Shown: piece after piece, positions 7,196 through 15,280 of the stretch | How positions within the stretch are numbered: the first letter of the stretch is position 1 | Layout: every line of letters starts with the position of its first letter | Assembly: GCA_947623755.1 (NCBI GenBank) | Contig: CANQHB010000012.1 | Span: forward strand, 1 to 17,484 | Reading direction: 5' to 3' | Source of the DNA: an uncultured Bacilli bacterium | Lineage (GTDB): Bacteria; Bacillota_I; Bacilli_A; RF39; UBA660 | DNA length: 17,484 nt | Notes under the pieces: model-generated | Databases searched by the model: none | What the model was told of the DNA's origin: nothing | Seen by the model: only the letters and a program-made list of their open reading frames with translations | Made by a program: the position numbers and the translations under genes

Positions 7196-9553
7196 TTATT
7201 CTCCTTTATCTAATTTGGGTTTTTTTAATATTAATGCTATTCTACTTAACGTGTGATAAATAGTTCTAGTTATTTTAAAAATAATAGGATGTTTTTTCAA
7301 ACGATTATATATGTTATATTTAAATCCTGTTTTCGTTTCAATATTTTGGGTTTCAGTAGTCGCCAATTTAATTGGAGTAATATTATTTTGAGTGTTTAAT
7401 ATTCTTTTAATTGATGTTTCATATTGATTTATGATATTTTTTACAAAACTTTTATCATATTTTTCTTCTATTGAATAGTATTTTTGATAATATTTATATA
7501 AATCTTCTTTGTTTTCAGTATTAATTATAGTATCTAAAATATCTATCCATTTTTCTTTGATTTTCTCCGGTAAGTATTCATCACATTTATTATAGGCGTT
7601 TTCGCCTAATTTTTCACATAGTTCCGGATTCTTTAAAAGTCTTACAATTTTTTCGGCCATTTCTTCTTCATTATTTCGGAAAACTAAATATCCTGTTTCA
7701 TTTTCTTTAATTAAATCTTCAAAGCCACTATCATTGAAAGCTATTGTAGGTATTTTATAAGAGCTTGCTTCATTAATAACTAGTCCAAAAGCTTCATGAT
7801 AAGAAGTTACTACGTTAACGTTCATGTCTTTTAGTAATTTATCTATGTCTTTTATAAATCCAGTAAAAATCATATTACTCTCTGGTATTTTTAATTTTTT
7901 AATTAATTCTTTTATAGTAATATTATCATTATTACATAACATTTCTAAATTATAGTTTCCAACTATATATAACTTGGCCTCTGGTTCTTTTTCAAGAACT
8001 TTACTAAATACTTGTAATAGTTTATCTAAACATTTGCGATTATCGTCAAATCTTGCAATAGAAACTATATTTTTATTTGGTCGTTTGTAGGCTACATTTT
8101 CTGGTTTTTCCCAAGAAATTGGGTTTGGCATAATTATTCCATTGTTTGCTAAATTATTATAAACTTTTGCATTAAATGAGGTAAGCCAAAAACAAGCTTC
8201 AACCTCTTTAAATGTTTCTATTCGATTTGCTAAGGCACTATAAAATAATGAGTTCCAGTAAGGTAAAAAATAAAATTCGTGATTCCAAGCTATATTTTTT
8301 ATATGATCTTTTTTTAATCTTTTATAAATATCAAGAATGAAACCCCAGCAGTTATGAACACCTATATGAATATCTATATCTAAAGTTACTAATAATAAAG
8401 ATAATTCTTCTAAATTTATATTATAGATACTAGATGGGTCAATATTTAAATAAGTTATTTTATCGTCTAGTTTATATCCAATGTCTTTAACGCCATTAGC
8501 TAAAATATAAACATCATAATAATCACATAATAGATTGGATATATTGGATATAACCCGATTCACTCCACCTAAATCTTGCCACTCACCATAGTCACCAAAT
8601 AATATTCTTTTCTTCTGCTTTGGTTTTTTTAAAATACTTTGTATATCTCTATCTTTTATAAAACCAAATGCTTCTTGCGTGTCTATTTCATTATTTATTA
8701 TTTTCTTTTTTAATTCTTCAGCATATAATTTTTTTATATAAATAATACAGTCATCATAAGCTGTATTATTATTTAAAAAAGTATATATTTCTTTATAAAA
8801 ATTATAATTTGAACCATATATTTCTTTCTTTTCTTTGTCTGTCAATGTATTAATAATATTTATCCATAATTTATCGCATTCTTTAATATGTTTATCTAAT
8901 AATTTTTTTGAACCTTGATTTTCATGACAACGAGACTTAACATCTATATTATTATTTAGATATATCTCTTTATTTCTCAGCATTCTAAACCATAAATCAT
9001 AATCTTGAGTTGTTGGTAAATTTTCATTAAATAATCCAACTCTTTTAAAATGGCTTTTATGAATTAACATACCACATCCATGAATATAGCCTTTAAATAA
9101 ACATTTTAAAGCTGGATAAAATAAGGTATCAGCATTATCTTCAAAAGAGTTTTCATACATATAATTTAAATTTGCATCAACAACACAATGGCGGCAACAT
9201 ATAAGCGTTGTTTTATCTTCTAAATTTCGTAATATATTTATTTGATTTTCAATCTTTTTTTCTCCATATAAATCATCATGACTTAGCCATGAAAAATATT
9301 CACCGGTCATATTTTGAATTCCTAAATTTAAAGCGGATGCTACTCCACCATTTTCTTTTTTTATATACTTTATTTTATCTTTATATGATAAAGCTAATTT
9401 CTCAGTTTTGTTATCATCATTAGAGCCATCGTTAACCACAATTATTTCTATATTTTTATATGTTTGGTTTATGGCACTATTTATAGCATCACTTAAAAAA
9501 TTAGAGCCATTATAAACTGGAATTATTATTGAAACTTTTGGTTGAAAATTCAT
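7196..9553 (-). CDS. Bifunctional glycosyltransferase: N-terminal GT2, C-terminal GT4
   Basis: Two glycosyltransferases in one chain of 785 residues. The start is placed at ATG 9553 because GGAGG stands 5 bases before it; an ATG four codons upstream (9565) has no good site. GT2 part, about residues 1-260: VSIIIPVYNG at 7-16, NDGSND at 41-46, metal-binding SHDD at 91-94 in GEYFSWLSHDDLY, and TTQDYDLW at 181-188. GT4 part, about 315-680: GDYGEWQDLGGVNRV at 320-334, SIARFDDNRK at 498-507, and the E(x7)E motif EAFGLVINE with E587 and E595. A tail of about 100 residues ends in a basic, hydrophobic stretch (LKKHPIIFKITRTIYHTLSR) that may bind the membrane. It likely adds two consecutive sugars of the repeat (inference). 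Confidence 0.88.
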   Translation of the reverse strand: MNFQPKVSIIIPVYNGSNFLSDAINSAINQTYKNIEIIVVNDGSNDDNKTEKLALSYKDKIKYIKKENGGVASALNLGIQNMTGEYFSWLSHDDLYGEKKIENQINILRNLEDKTTLICCRHCVVDANLNYMYENSFEDNADTLFYPALKCLFKGYIHGCGMLIHKSHFKRVGLFNENLPTTQDYDLWFRMLRNKEIYLNNNIDVKSRCHENQGSKKLLDKHIKECDKLWINIINTLTDKEKKEIYGSNYNFYKEIYTFLNNNTAYDDCIIYIKKLYAEELKKKIINNEIDTQEAFGFIKDRDIQSILKKPKQKKRILFGDYGEWQDLGGVNRVISNISNLLCDYYDVYILANGVKDIGYKLDDKITYLNIDPSSIYNINLEELSLLLVTLDIDIHIGVHNCWGFILDIYKRLKKDHIKNIAWNHEFYFLPYWNSLFYSALANRIETFKEVEACFWLTSFNAKVYNNLANNGIIMPNPISWEKPENVAYKRPNKNIVSIARFDDNRKCLDKLLQVFSKVLEKEPEAKLYIVGNYNLEMLCNNDNITIKELIKKLKIPESNMIFTGFIKDIDKLLKDMNVNVVTSYHEAFGLVINEASSYKIPTIAFNDSGFEDLIKENETGYLVFRNNEEEMAEKIVRLLKNPELCEKLGENAYNKCDEYLPEKIKEKWIDILDTIINTENKEDLYKYYQKYYSIEEKYDKSFVKNIINQYETSIKRILNTQNNITPIKLATTETQNIETKTGFKYNIYNRLKKHPIIFKITRTIYHTLSRIALILKKPKLDKGE
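9266..9301. repeat. 36-base direct repeat, copy 2 (in GT2-GT4 gene)
   Basis: Second copy of the repeat at 4707-4742, same orientation, one mismatch (A at 4727, G at 9286). It lies in the active-site region of the N-terminal GT2 domain. Confidence 0.7.
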
Positions 9554-9558
9554 CTCTG

Positions 9559-9563
9559 CCTCC
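9559..9563 (-). promoter_or_regulatory. Ribosome binding site that fixes the GT2-GT4 start
   Basis: GGAGG on the minus strand, 5 bases before ATG 9553. It overlaps the last base of the upstream in-frame ATG at 9565, which has no comparable site. Confidence 0.7.
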
Positions 9564-9572
9564 ATTATTTTA

Positions 9573-10682
9573 TTAATACTTTCTCCATACTGTTCTATTT
9601 ATATAACCTGTATAACTCATTATTATTTTTACCATTTTTATTCCTACATGATCAACGTCATAATCGTTTACGATGTGAGGTTTGCTAATTTTACTTGTTA
9701 CTACCTTAATAGCATCTAAGATATCTTTTTTATCGACACCACTCATTATTAAAGTACCTTCATCCATTCCCTCTGGCCTTTCATGAGCTTGTCTTATAGT
9801 AATAGCTGGAAAACCCATAATAGATGACTCTTCTGTTATAGTTCCACTATCGGATATTACACAAAAAGCATTTTGTTGTAATTTATTATAATCATTAAAT
9901 CCTAATGGTTTCATATATTTTACATGTTCATCAAATACTATACCTTCTTGTTCAATTTTCTTTCTAGTTCTTGGATGAGCACTAAAAATAATAGGCATCT
10001 TATATGTTTTAGCAACAGAATTTATAGAATCTATTAAAGCGTTAAAATTTTTAGGGTTGTCAATATTTTCTTCGCGATGAGTACTTAATACAAAATATTT
10101 ATTTTGTTCTAAATTAAGTTCTTCTAATATTTTACTAGCTTCTATTTTATCTTCATTTTCTTTTAAAACTTCTTTCATACTAGATCCTGTTTTGATAATA
10201 GTTTCAGGTCTTATTCCTTCTGCTATCAAATATCTTCTAGCATGTTCTGTTAATACTAAGTTTATATCACTTAAATGATCTAATACTTTTCGATTTAATT
10301 CTTCAGGAACTCTTTCGTCAAAGCACCTGTTACCTGCTTCCATATGAAATACTGGTATTTTATTTCTTTTAGCAGAAATAACAGCTAAGCAGGAATTTGT
10401 ATCTCCATATAATAAAATAGCATCAGGTTTTTGTTCTTTAATTATTTTATCTGATTTAATTATGACATTTCCTATTGTTTCTGCTGCATTTTCACCAGCG
10501 GCATTCATATATATATCTGGTTTTCTTATGCCTAAATCATTAAAAAATACTTCATTTAATTCATAATCATAATTTTGACCAGTATGTACTAAAATATGAT
10601 CTGTATACTTATCTAGTTCTTTAATAGTACTAGCTAATTTAATTATTTCGGGTCTTGTCCCAACTATTGTCATTACTTTCAT
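9573..10682 (-). CDS. wecB: Non-hydrolysing UDP-N-acetylhexosamine 2-epimerase (WecB/CapG/QnlB family)
   Basis: 369-residue cytosolic GT-B fold epimerase acting at C2 of a UDP-N-acetylhexosamine. Motifs: GTRPE at 8-12, TGQNYDY at 34-40, LYGDTNS at 91-97, HMEAGNRCFDERVPEE at 113-128, STHREEN at 200-206 and SDSGTITEES near 277-286. The GNRCFDERVPEE wording and the ending SYTGYINRTVWRKY match the CapG/WbjD/QnlB branch rather than housekeeping WecB/MnaA, which usually reads GLRT. The likely substrate is therefore the 6-deoxy sugar from the two preceding enzymes. A role in supplying UDP-ManNAc for the TagA domain cannot be excluded from sequence. It overlaps the reductase gene by 4 bases with AGGAG upstream, and ends 19 bases before the next gene. 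Confidence 0.9.
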   Translation of the reverse strand: MKVMTIVGTRPEIIKLASTIKELDKYTDHILVHTGQNYDYELNEVFFNDLGIRKPDIYMNAAGENAAETIGNVIIKSDKIIKEQKPDAILLYGDTNSCLAVISAKRNKIPVFHMEAGNRCFDERVPEELNRKVLDHLSDINLVLTEHARRYLIAEGIRPETIIKTGSSMKEVLKENEDKIEASKILEELNLEQNKYFVLSTHREENIDNPKNFNALIDSINSVAKTYKMPIIFSAHPRTRKKIEQEGIVFDEHVKYMKPLGFNDYNKLQQNAFCVISDSGTITEESSIMGFPAITIRQAHERPEGMDEGTLIMSGVDKKDILDAIKVVTSKISKPHIVNDYDVDHVGIKMVKIIMSYTGYINRTVWRKY

Positions 10683-11551
10683 TTTCTTATCACTCCTAAA
10701 TTAGTATTTTCGTATATTAAAGGATATAATTCTTTATGATTTAACACCCAATCTTTCATTTCAGAAATCATATATTCATAAGATGGAATATTAAAGTTGT
10801 AAGATTTAGATGTTCTTATTAATGTTTTTTCACTTTTAATATTGGCATTGGCTTCTATTTCAATATCTTTATTAAAATATTTTTTAAATAGCTCTAATAA
10901 ATCTTTTTTTGCGATAAAATCATTATTTACAACATGGTGTAATCCACATACATTATTTTCAATTGCGATTTTAATATCTTTAGCTAACTCAATTGTTGTT
11001 ACACCTGTCCATATAACTTTAGTATATCCTTCGACTTTATTTTTAGAAGTAATAAACCATTTAAATAAACCTATAGATGTTTTGTTATTATCCGGTCCAA
11101 TTATGGATGTCCTTAGGGTTAAGTTTCGATTATTATTTATTTCTCCTAAAGCTTTACTTCGCCCATAGAAAGAAGTAGCATCAGGTAAAGATTCTTCATT
11201 ATATTTACCAATGGTTCCTTCAAATACACAATCAGTACTTATATGAATAAATTTAAAGTTATATTTGTTTGATAACAAATCTAAATAATGGGGCAATAAA
11301 CTATTTAATTTAATAGCTAATACTTTATTATCTTCAGCATTTTTATTTAAAATACCAATACAATTTATTATTACATTTGGTTTAATATTAGCTATTATAT
11401 TTTCAATTTCTTCCATATTAGTAAAGGCATCGTATATAATTCCATCTCCATTATGACTTACAGTTCCATAAATTTCACAATTTAATTCTTTAAAATAATT
11501 ATATACAACGTGACCAAGCATGCCATTTTTCCCTAAAACTAATATTTTCAT
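10679..11551 (-). CDS. RmlD-like NAD(P)-dependent sugar reductase (probable QnlA/WbvR-type 4-ketoreductase)
   Basis: 290-residue SDR of the RmlD (dTDP-4-dehydrorhamnose reductase) family. It has the Gly-rich loop GKNGMLG at 7-13, STDCVF at 105-110 and catalytic YGRSK at 129-133 (Y129, K133). RmlD itself reduces dTDP-4-keto-rhamnose, but no rmlA, rmlB or rmlC is in the window. The gene lies between a CapE-type dehydratase and a WecB/CapG-type epimerase, overlapping both by 4 bases. This is the order of the fnlA-qnlA-qnlB set that makes UDP-L-QuiNAc by way of UDP-L-RhaNAc. The alternative L-FucNAc route uses CapF/FnlB, a longer two-domain protein with a C-terminal cupin that is absent here. I therefore favour reduction of the 4-keto intermediate toward L-RhaNAc/L-QuiNAc, from context rather than from residues. 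GGAGA stands 9 bases before the start. Confidence 0.82.
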   Translation of the reverse strand: MKILVLGKNGMLGHVVYNYFKELNCEIYGTVSHNGDGIIYDAFTNMEEIENIIANIKPNVIINCIGILNKNAEDNKVLAIKLNSLLPHYLDLLSNKYNFKFIHISTDCVFEGTIGKYNEESLPDATSFYGRSKALGEINNNRNLTLRTSIIGPDNNKTSIGLFKWFITSKNKVEGYTKVIWTGVTTIELAKDIKIAIENNVCGLHHVVNNDFIAKKDLLELFKKYFNKDIEIEANANIKSEKTLIRTSKSYNFNIPSYEYMISEMKDWVLNHKELYPLIYENTNLGVIRK

Positions 11552-12549
11552 TCTTCTATTTCTCCCATTTTTTTTAGCAGTTCAATCATACCGTCAACGT
11601 CTAATTGTCTAGTATTATTGGAGGTATATGCTTCTACCTTTCTTACTGTACCGTCGCCTTCAGCATAGAACTTATCATAATTTAAATCTCTATTATCCAT
11701 AGGTATTCTAAAATAATTGCCAAGATCTTCTGCTTTAGTCATTTCTTCTCTTGTTACTAAAACTTCATGATCTTTTTCACCGTGTCTAGTTCCAATTATT
11801 TTTATTTCAGCATCACTATTTTTATATTTTTTTACAGCTTTAGCTAAAGTATCTATTGTAGCTCCAGGCGCTTTTTGAACAAATAAATCTCCTTGATTCC
11901 CATGTTCAAAAGCATACATTACAAGTTTTACAGCATCCTCTAAAGTCATCATATATCTTGTCATTTCAGGATCGGTTACTGTTAATGGCTTCCCTTCTTT
12001 TATCAATTTATAAAATAAGGGAATAACTGAGCCACGAGAGCCCATAACATTTCCATATCTTGTTAAGCAAATAGTTGTTTTTGCATCGTTTCCAAGCATT
12101 CTTGCTTTGGCAATAATAATTTTTTCCATTAAAGCTTTACTCATTCCCATGGCATTTATTGGATATGCTGCTTTATCAGTGCTTAAACAGACTATTTTTT
12201 TTACGCCATGTTTAGCGGCACATTCTAAAACATTGTATGAACCAAACACATTGGTTTTAGCGGCTTCTATTGGGAAAAATTCGCATGATGGAACTTGCTT
12301 TAAGGCTGCAGCGTGAAATACATAATCTGTTCCTTCTATTGCATTATCAAGGGTGGTAATGTCTCTTACATCTCCAATATAAAATTTTATTTTAGGGTTA
12401 TTATACCTTTTTCGCATATCATCTTGTTTTTTTTCATCTCTAGATAAAATTCTTATTTCTTTTAAATCGGAATTTAGAAACATTTGTAATACCTTATTGC
12501 CAAATGAGCCTGTCCCACCTGTTATTAATAATATTTTGTCTTTAAACAT
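11548..12549 (-). CDS. capE: UDP-GlcNAc 4,6-dehydratase / 5-epimerase (CapE/FnlA/WbjB type)
   Basis: 333-residue extended SDR enzyme. In the family it converts UDP-GlcNAc to a UDP-2-acetamido-2,6-dideoxy-L-hexos-4-ulose, the shared precursor of L-FucNAc, L-RhaNAc and L-QuiNAc. Visible: NAD(P) Gly-rich loop GGTGSFG at 11-17, the subgroup sequence SRDEKKQDDMRKR at 36-48, and the active-site run STDKAAYPINAMGMSK at 123-138. The usual Tyr of the SDR YxxxK is Met134 with Lys138 kept. This Met is characteristic of the CapE branch, so it is not a broken site. RYGNVMGSRGSV at 164-175 is also typical. The TGA stop overlaps the next ATG by 4 bases (ATGA). The C-terminal half reads as the normal substrate domain. 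Epimerase activity is assigned from similarity, not seen directly. Confidence 0.9.
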   Translation of the reverse strand: MFKDKILLITGGTGSFGNKVLQMFLNSDLKEIRILSRDEKKQDDMRKRYNNPKIKFYIGDVRDITTLDNAIEGTDYVFHAAALKQVPSCEFFPIEAAKTNVFGSYNVLECAAKHGVKKIVCLSTDKAAYPINAMGMSKALMEKIIIAKARMLGNDAKTTICLTRYGNVMGSRGSVIPLFYKLIKEGKPLTVTDPEMTRYMMTLEDAVKLVMYAFEHGNQGDLFVQKAPGATIDTLAKAVKKYKNSDAEIKIIGTRHGEKDHEVLVTREEMTKAEDLGNYFRIPMDNRDLNYDKFYAEGDGTVRKVEAYTSNNTRQLDVDGMIELLKKMGEIEE

Positions 12550-12563
12550 ATTTCATCTCTCCT

Positions 12564-13298
12564 TCACTTCATAATTTTATTATAATACGCATTACAAACT
12601 TCGTCAACATCTCCGGCCATGACTAATTTACCATTTTCTAGCCAAATAGCTTTATTACACAATTCTTTTATTGAATCTAAGGAATGAGAAACATATAAAA
12701 CTGTAGTCCCTCCCTTAATCATAGACATCATTTTATTTTTACTTTTTTCTTGAAATTTAATATCTCCTACTGATAAGATTTCATCAACAATTAGAATTTC
12801 TGGCTCGACAATTGTAGAAATTGAAAACGCTAATTTAGCGACCATACCCGAAGAAAAATTCTTAACCGGTACATCTAAGAAGTCTTTTAGTTCTGAAAAT
12901 TCAACAATTTCATCAAATTTAGAATCTAAAAAGCTTTTGGAATAACCTAGTATAGCTCCATTTAAATAAATATTTTCACGAGCAGTTAAATCAGCATCAA
13001 AGCCAGCACCTAATTCAATCATAGGAGATATGACACCATTTACTTCCACTGTTCCTTCTGTGGGTTTTAAAACACCACTTACGACTTTAAGTAAAGTACT
13101 TTTCCCAGCCCCATTAGAACCGATTAGACCAACAACATCGCCAGGATTAACATGGAAACTAATGTCTTTTAAGGCCCAAAAATCACTTTTTTTAACTCTT
13201 CTTTTTTTATCAAATAAGCGAATGAACATCATCTTTAGAGAATTATCTTTTTCAATACCAAGATTAAATTTCATTCCGACATTTTTTATTTCAATCAT
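12564..13298 (-). CDS. Polysaccharide ABC exporter ATP-binding protein (TagH/Wzt type)
   Basis: Cytosolic ATPase that powers the adjacent permease. The start is taken at ATG 13298 because AGGAGG stands 6 bases before it; the frame runs 18 codons further upstream without such a site. The protein is then 244 residues. Motifs: Walker A GSNGAGKST at 60-68, signature FSSGMVAKLAF at 148-158, Walker B ILIVDE at 168-173, switch His in YVSHS (H205). The stretch IELGAGFDADLTARENIYLN (94-113) is characteristic of the glycan exporter subgroup. It lacks the C-terminal carbohydrate-binding domain seen in long Wzt proteins, so it probably does not read a chain-end cap itself. It ends with TGA, 14 bases before the next gene. 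Confidence 0.92.
   Translation of the reverse strand: MIEIKNVGMKFNLGIEKDNSLKMMFIRLFDKKRRVKKSDFWALKDISFHVNPGDVVGLIGSNGAGKSTLLKVVSGVLKPTEGTVEVNGVISPMIELGAGFDADLTARENIYLNGAILGYSKSFLDSKFDEIVEFSELKDFLDVPVKNFSSGMVAKLAFSISTIVEPEILIVDEILSVGDIKFQEKSKNKMMSMIKGGTTVLYVSHSLDSIKELCNKAIWLENGKLVMAGDVDEVCNAYYNKIMK
12579..12607 (-). promoter_or_regulatory. Sigma-A promoter ahead of the nucleotide-sugar cassette
   Basis: Within the last codons of the ABC ATPase gene the minus strand reads TTGACG, 17 bases, TATAAT (5 of 6 and 6 of 6). The predicted start is near 12572, giving a leader of about 23 bases that contains AAGGAG before the ATG at 12549. It would give the three sugar genes a start point separate from the exporter. 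Confidence 0.55.
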
Positions 13299-13304
13299 TT
13301 TTTG

Positions 13305-13310
13305 CCTCCT
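13305..13310 (-). promoter_or_regulatory. Consensus ribosome binding site of the ABC ATPase gene
   Basis: Perfect AGGAGG on the minus strand with a 6-base spacer to ATG 13298. It decides this start over the longer frame beginning at 13352, which would overlap the permease gene by 44 bases. Confidence 0.8.
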
Positions 13311-14115
13311 ATAAATAGTAAATAAATTTGTTTTGTTTTTTCTTGAAAACAAATAAACCGATTAGTAACATGCCAAAACCAGAAAGGAAACAAATTAATA
13401 GATAAAGAGGGGTTGGGCAATTGCTAAACAAAAATATTTCTCTTGTTGCATTTATATATATATATAATGGATTTAATTTAAATAATATTTGAAGTTTTTC
13501 TGGCATTATAGAGATACTATAAAAAACAGGTGTGAAATAACTCAAAATTGTAATCATGATACCCCAAATATATATCATGTCACGTAAGAAAACTGCGACA
13601 GTAGATAAAACATAGCCAACTCCGACGACAAACATAAACATACAAAAATATATAAATGGCAATAATAAATAATAAATATTTAGTGTACACTTAGTCCCTT
13701 CCGCAGGATTTCCAGAAAATAAAATTATTAAAAATAATGGTAATAATGATAAAACAAAGTTAATTAAAACAAATAAACATTTAGCAATAGGAAAGATATA
13801 TTTAGGAATATATACCTTATTTATTAGGCTAGAATTACCTAAAATAGAGATCATAGCACTATTTGTTGCTTCACTAAAATAATTAAATATTACTAAACCA
13901 CTCATTAAATAAACTAAATAATTTACCCCTTCCATACTAAATTTAAACATATTAGAAAAGACAATAGCCATTACCATCATCATTAGTAAGGGGTACAATA
14001 TGCTCCATAAAACACCTAAAACACTTCGTTTATATTTTATTTTGAAATCTCTTATTACTAATTGATTTAATAAAAAGCGATATTTTTTGACATTATAATA
14101 TATTGATTTTAACAT
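13309..14115 (-). CDS. ABC-2 type polysaccharide exporter permease (TagG/Wzm type)
   Basis: Membrane subunit of an ABC-2 exporter for lipid-linked polysaccharide. The N-terminal cytosolic stretch RDFKIKYKRSVLGVLW followed by SILYPLL is the hallmark of TagG/Wzm/RfbA permeases, and about six hydrophobic segments follow. The C-terminal NPLYIYINATREIF is also typical. Start choice: the frame extends to an ATG at 14136, but that ATG has no ribosome site. An in-frame ATG at 14127 sits directly against AGG. The ATG at 14115 has AGGATG 9 bases upstream and also fits the internal promoter, giving 268 residues. The ATP-binding subunit follows after 10 bases. Substrate is inferred from context: the glycan built on TagO-primed undecaprenyl diphosphate. 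Confidence 0.88.
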   Translation of the reverse strand: MLKSIYYNVKKYRFLLNQLVIRDFKIKYKRSVLGVLWSILYPLLMMMVMAIVFSNMFKFSMEGVNYLVYLMSGLVIFNYFSEATNSAMISILGNSSLINKVYIPKYIFPIAKCLFVLINFVLSLLPLFLIILFSGNPAEGTKCTLNIYYLLLPFIYFCMFMFVVGVGYVLSTVAVFLRDMIYIWGIMITILSYFTPVFYSISIMPEKLQILFKLNPLYIYINATREIFLFSNCPTPLYLLICFLSGFGMLLIGLFVFKKKQNKFIYYL

Positions 14116-14119
14116 ATTT

Positions 14120-15280
14120 TTAATCATCCTTTTCATTATTATTATAACAAATGCTATTTATACTGGCAAGAAGATTTAGCCATTTTTCTTGGATTGTTTT
14201 ACTATCAAATTTTAAACTTGTAAGATAGGAATTTTGAGATAATTTTTCATATAATGAAGTATCAGTTATAATTTCAGTTAATGTTTTAACATATAGTTTA
14301 AAATCTCTATTAGGAATTAAATAACCATTATAAGCATTGTTTATTATTTCTTTAGCGCCATTTGCACTAGTAAATGCAAGACAAGGAATTTTATGAGCCA
14401 TGGCTTCTAATAAAACTATTCCAAAAGATTCAGTGTAACTTGTCATAAGATAAACTTTACTTGTATTAAGTTCAGCATGGACTTCTTTAGGTGGTAAATA
14501 TCCTTTTAAAAATATTTTTTGCTCTAGATTTAAACTTTTAATTTTAGTTATTAGTTGTTGTTTTAAAGGGCCATCGCCAATAATAGTTAAGTTGTAACTA
14601 GGATTTTCTTTAGAAAATAAATTAAAAATATCTATTAAATCTAAAAAGCCTTTTTCTTGGGATAGACGGCCAATCGCAATTAATTTGTTTTGAGGTTCAT
14701 GTTTATAGGTAGATTCTATTTGAATACTATTAGGAATATATAGGCATTTAGGTTTTACTAAAGGAGTGTAAAAATCAGTTAATTCTTGGCTTACTAAAAT
14801 AAAGTAGTCGAAATTTCTTACTGAGTTTATTGTTTTTTTTATGTAAGATGAATTATTTTGATGATGATTATGTTCCCAAGCGATTTTAGCTATATCTTTG
14901 TTAGCATACTTGCCAATTAATTTATTATGGAAAGCTCTAGTACTAATAATAATATCGGTTTTTAAATTTTTAAGTTCTTTTATTAATAAATGTTTCCTTA
15001 AATATAGTATTTTAAGACTTTTAAGTCCCTCTTTTAGAGTTTTAAATAACTTAAAAGAATGAAGATCTTTTAAAAATTCTTCTTTATTAGGACTTGTAGA
15101 TAAAAGATATTTTACTTTAATATTTTGATTTAATATAAATGGCTCTTTTTTAAATTTATACGTGCTAATTATTTCAACTTCATAAAATAAACTTAAATAA
15201 TTAGCTAATTCAGTTAGAGCTTTTTCGACACCGCCATAATTTAAATGAAGAGCAACAATAGTTATTTTTTTATTTTTCAT
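14120..15280 (-). CDS. GT4 family glycosyltransferase
   Basis: 386-residue GT-B fold enzyme of the GT4 (glycosyl transferases group 1) family, cytosolic or peripheral to the membrane, retaining mechanism. Visible signs are the N-terminal acceptor-side glycine turn LNYGGVEKALTELA at 13-26, GRLSQEKGF at 204-212 opening the nucleotide-binding half, IIGDGPLK at 233-240, and the E(x7)E donor motif ESFGIVLLE with E284 and E292. The residues before the stop are polar and Asn-rich. The start overlaps the end of tagO by 11 bases with an AAAGG ribosome site 6 bases upstream, so translation is probably coupled. Its place next to tagO suggests it adds an early sugar to the lipid-linked primer (inference). 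Donor and acceptor are unknown. Confidence 0.88.
   Translation of the reverse strand: MKNKKITIVALHLNYGGVEKALTELANYLSLFYEVEIISTYKFKKEPFILNQNIKVKYLLSTSPNKEEFLKDLHSFKLFKTLKEGLKSLKILYLRKHLLIKELKNLKTDIIISTRAFHNKLIGKYANKDIAKIAWEHNHHQNNSSYIKKTINSVRNFDYFILVSQELTDFYTPLVKPKCLYIPNSIQIESTYKHEPQNKLIAIGRLSQEKGFLDLIDIFNLFSKENPSYNLTIIGDGPLKQQLITKIKSLNLEQKIFLKGYLPPKEVHAELNTSKVYLMTSYTESFGIVLLEAMAHKIPCLAFTSANGAKEIINNAYNGYLIPNRDFKLYVKTLTEIITDTSLYEKLSQNSYLTSLKFDSKTIQEKWLNLLASINSICYNNNEKDD
14125..14130 (-). promoter_or_regulatory. Ribosome binding site AGGATG that decides the permease start
   Basis: AGGATG (5 of 6 to AGGAGG) lies 9 bases before the ATG at 14115. The upstream ATG at 14136 has only AT-rich sequence before it. 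Support is moderate because 14127 and 14136 remain in frame. Confidence 0.4.
14141..14169 (-). promoter_or_regulatory. Internal sigma-A promoter ahead of the ABC exporter genes
   Basis: Inside the 3' end of the GT4 gene the minus strand reads TTGCCA, 17 bases, TATAAT with an extended TG (TGTTATAAT). That is 5 of 6 and 6 of 6 matches to consensus with optimal spacing. The expected start point is near 14134. This lies at or past the first possible permease ATG (14136) and supports the internal start at 14115. It would allow export genes to be expressed independently of tagO. Confidence 0.55.

Noticed and set aside
9600..9640. Promoter upstream of the GT2-GT4 gene (TATAAA-like sequence near its start)
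   Set aside because: No -35 match at 16-18 bases; not distinguishable from AT-rich background.
11548..12549. Broken active site in the CapE-type enzyme (Met in place of the SDR Tyr)
   Set aside because: Met at this position with the following Lys retained is a feature of the CapE branch, so it is not evidence of inactivation.
12564..13352. Longer start of the ABC ATPase gene at 13352
   Set aside because: The extra 18 residues are unlike the family's N-terminus, would overlap the permease gene by 44 bases and lack a ribosome site, whereas AGGAGG stands before ATG 13298.
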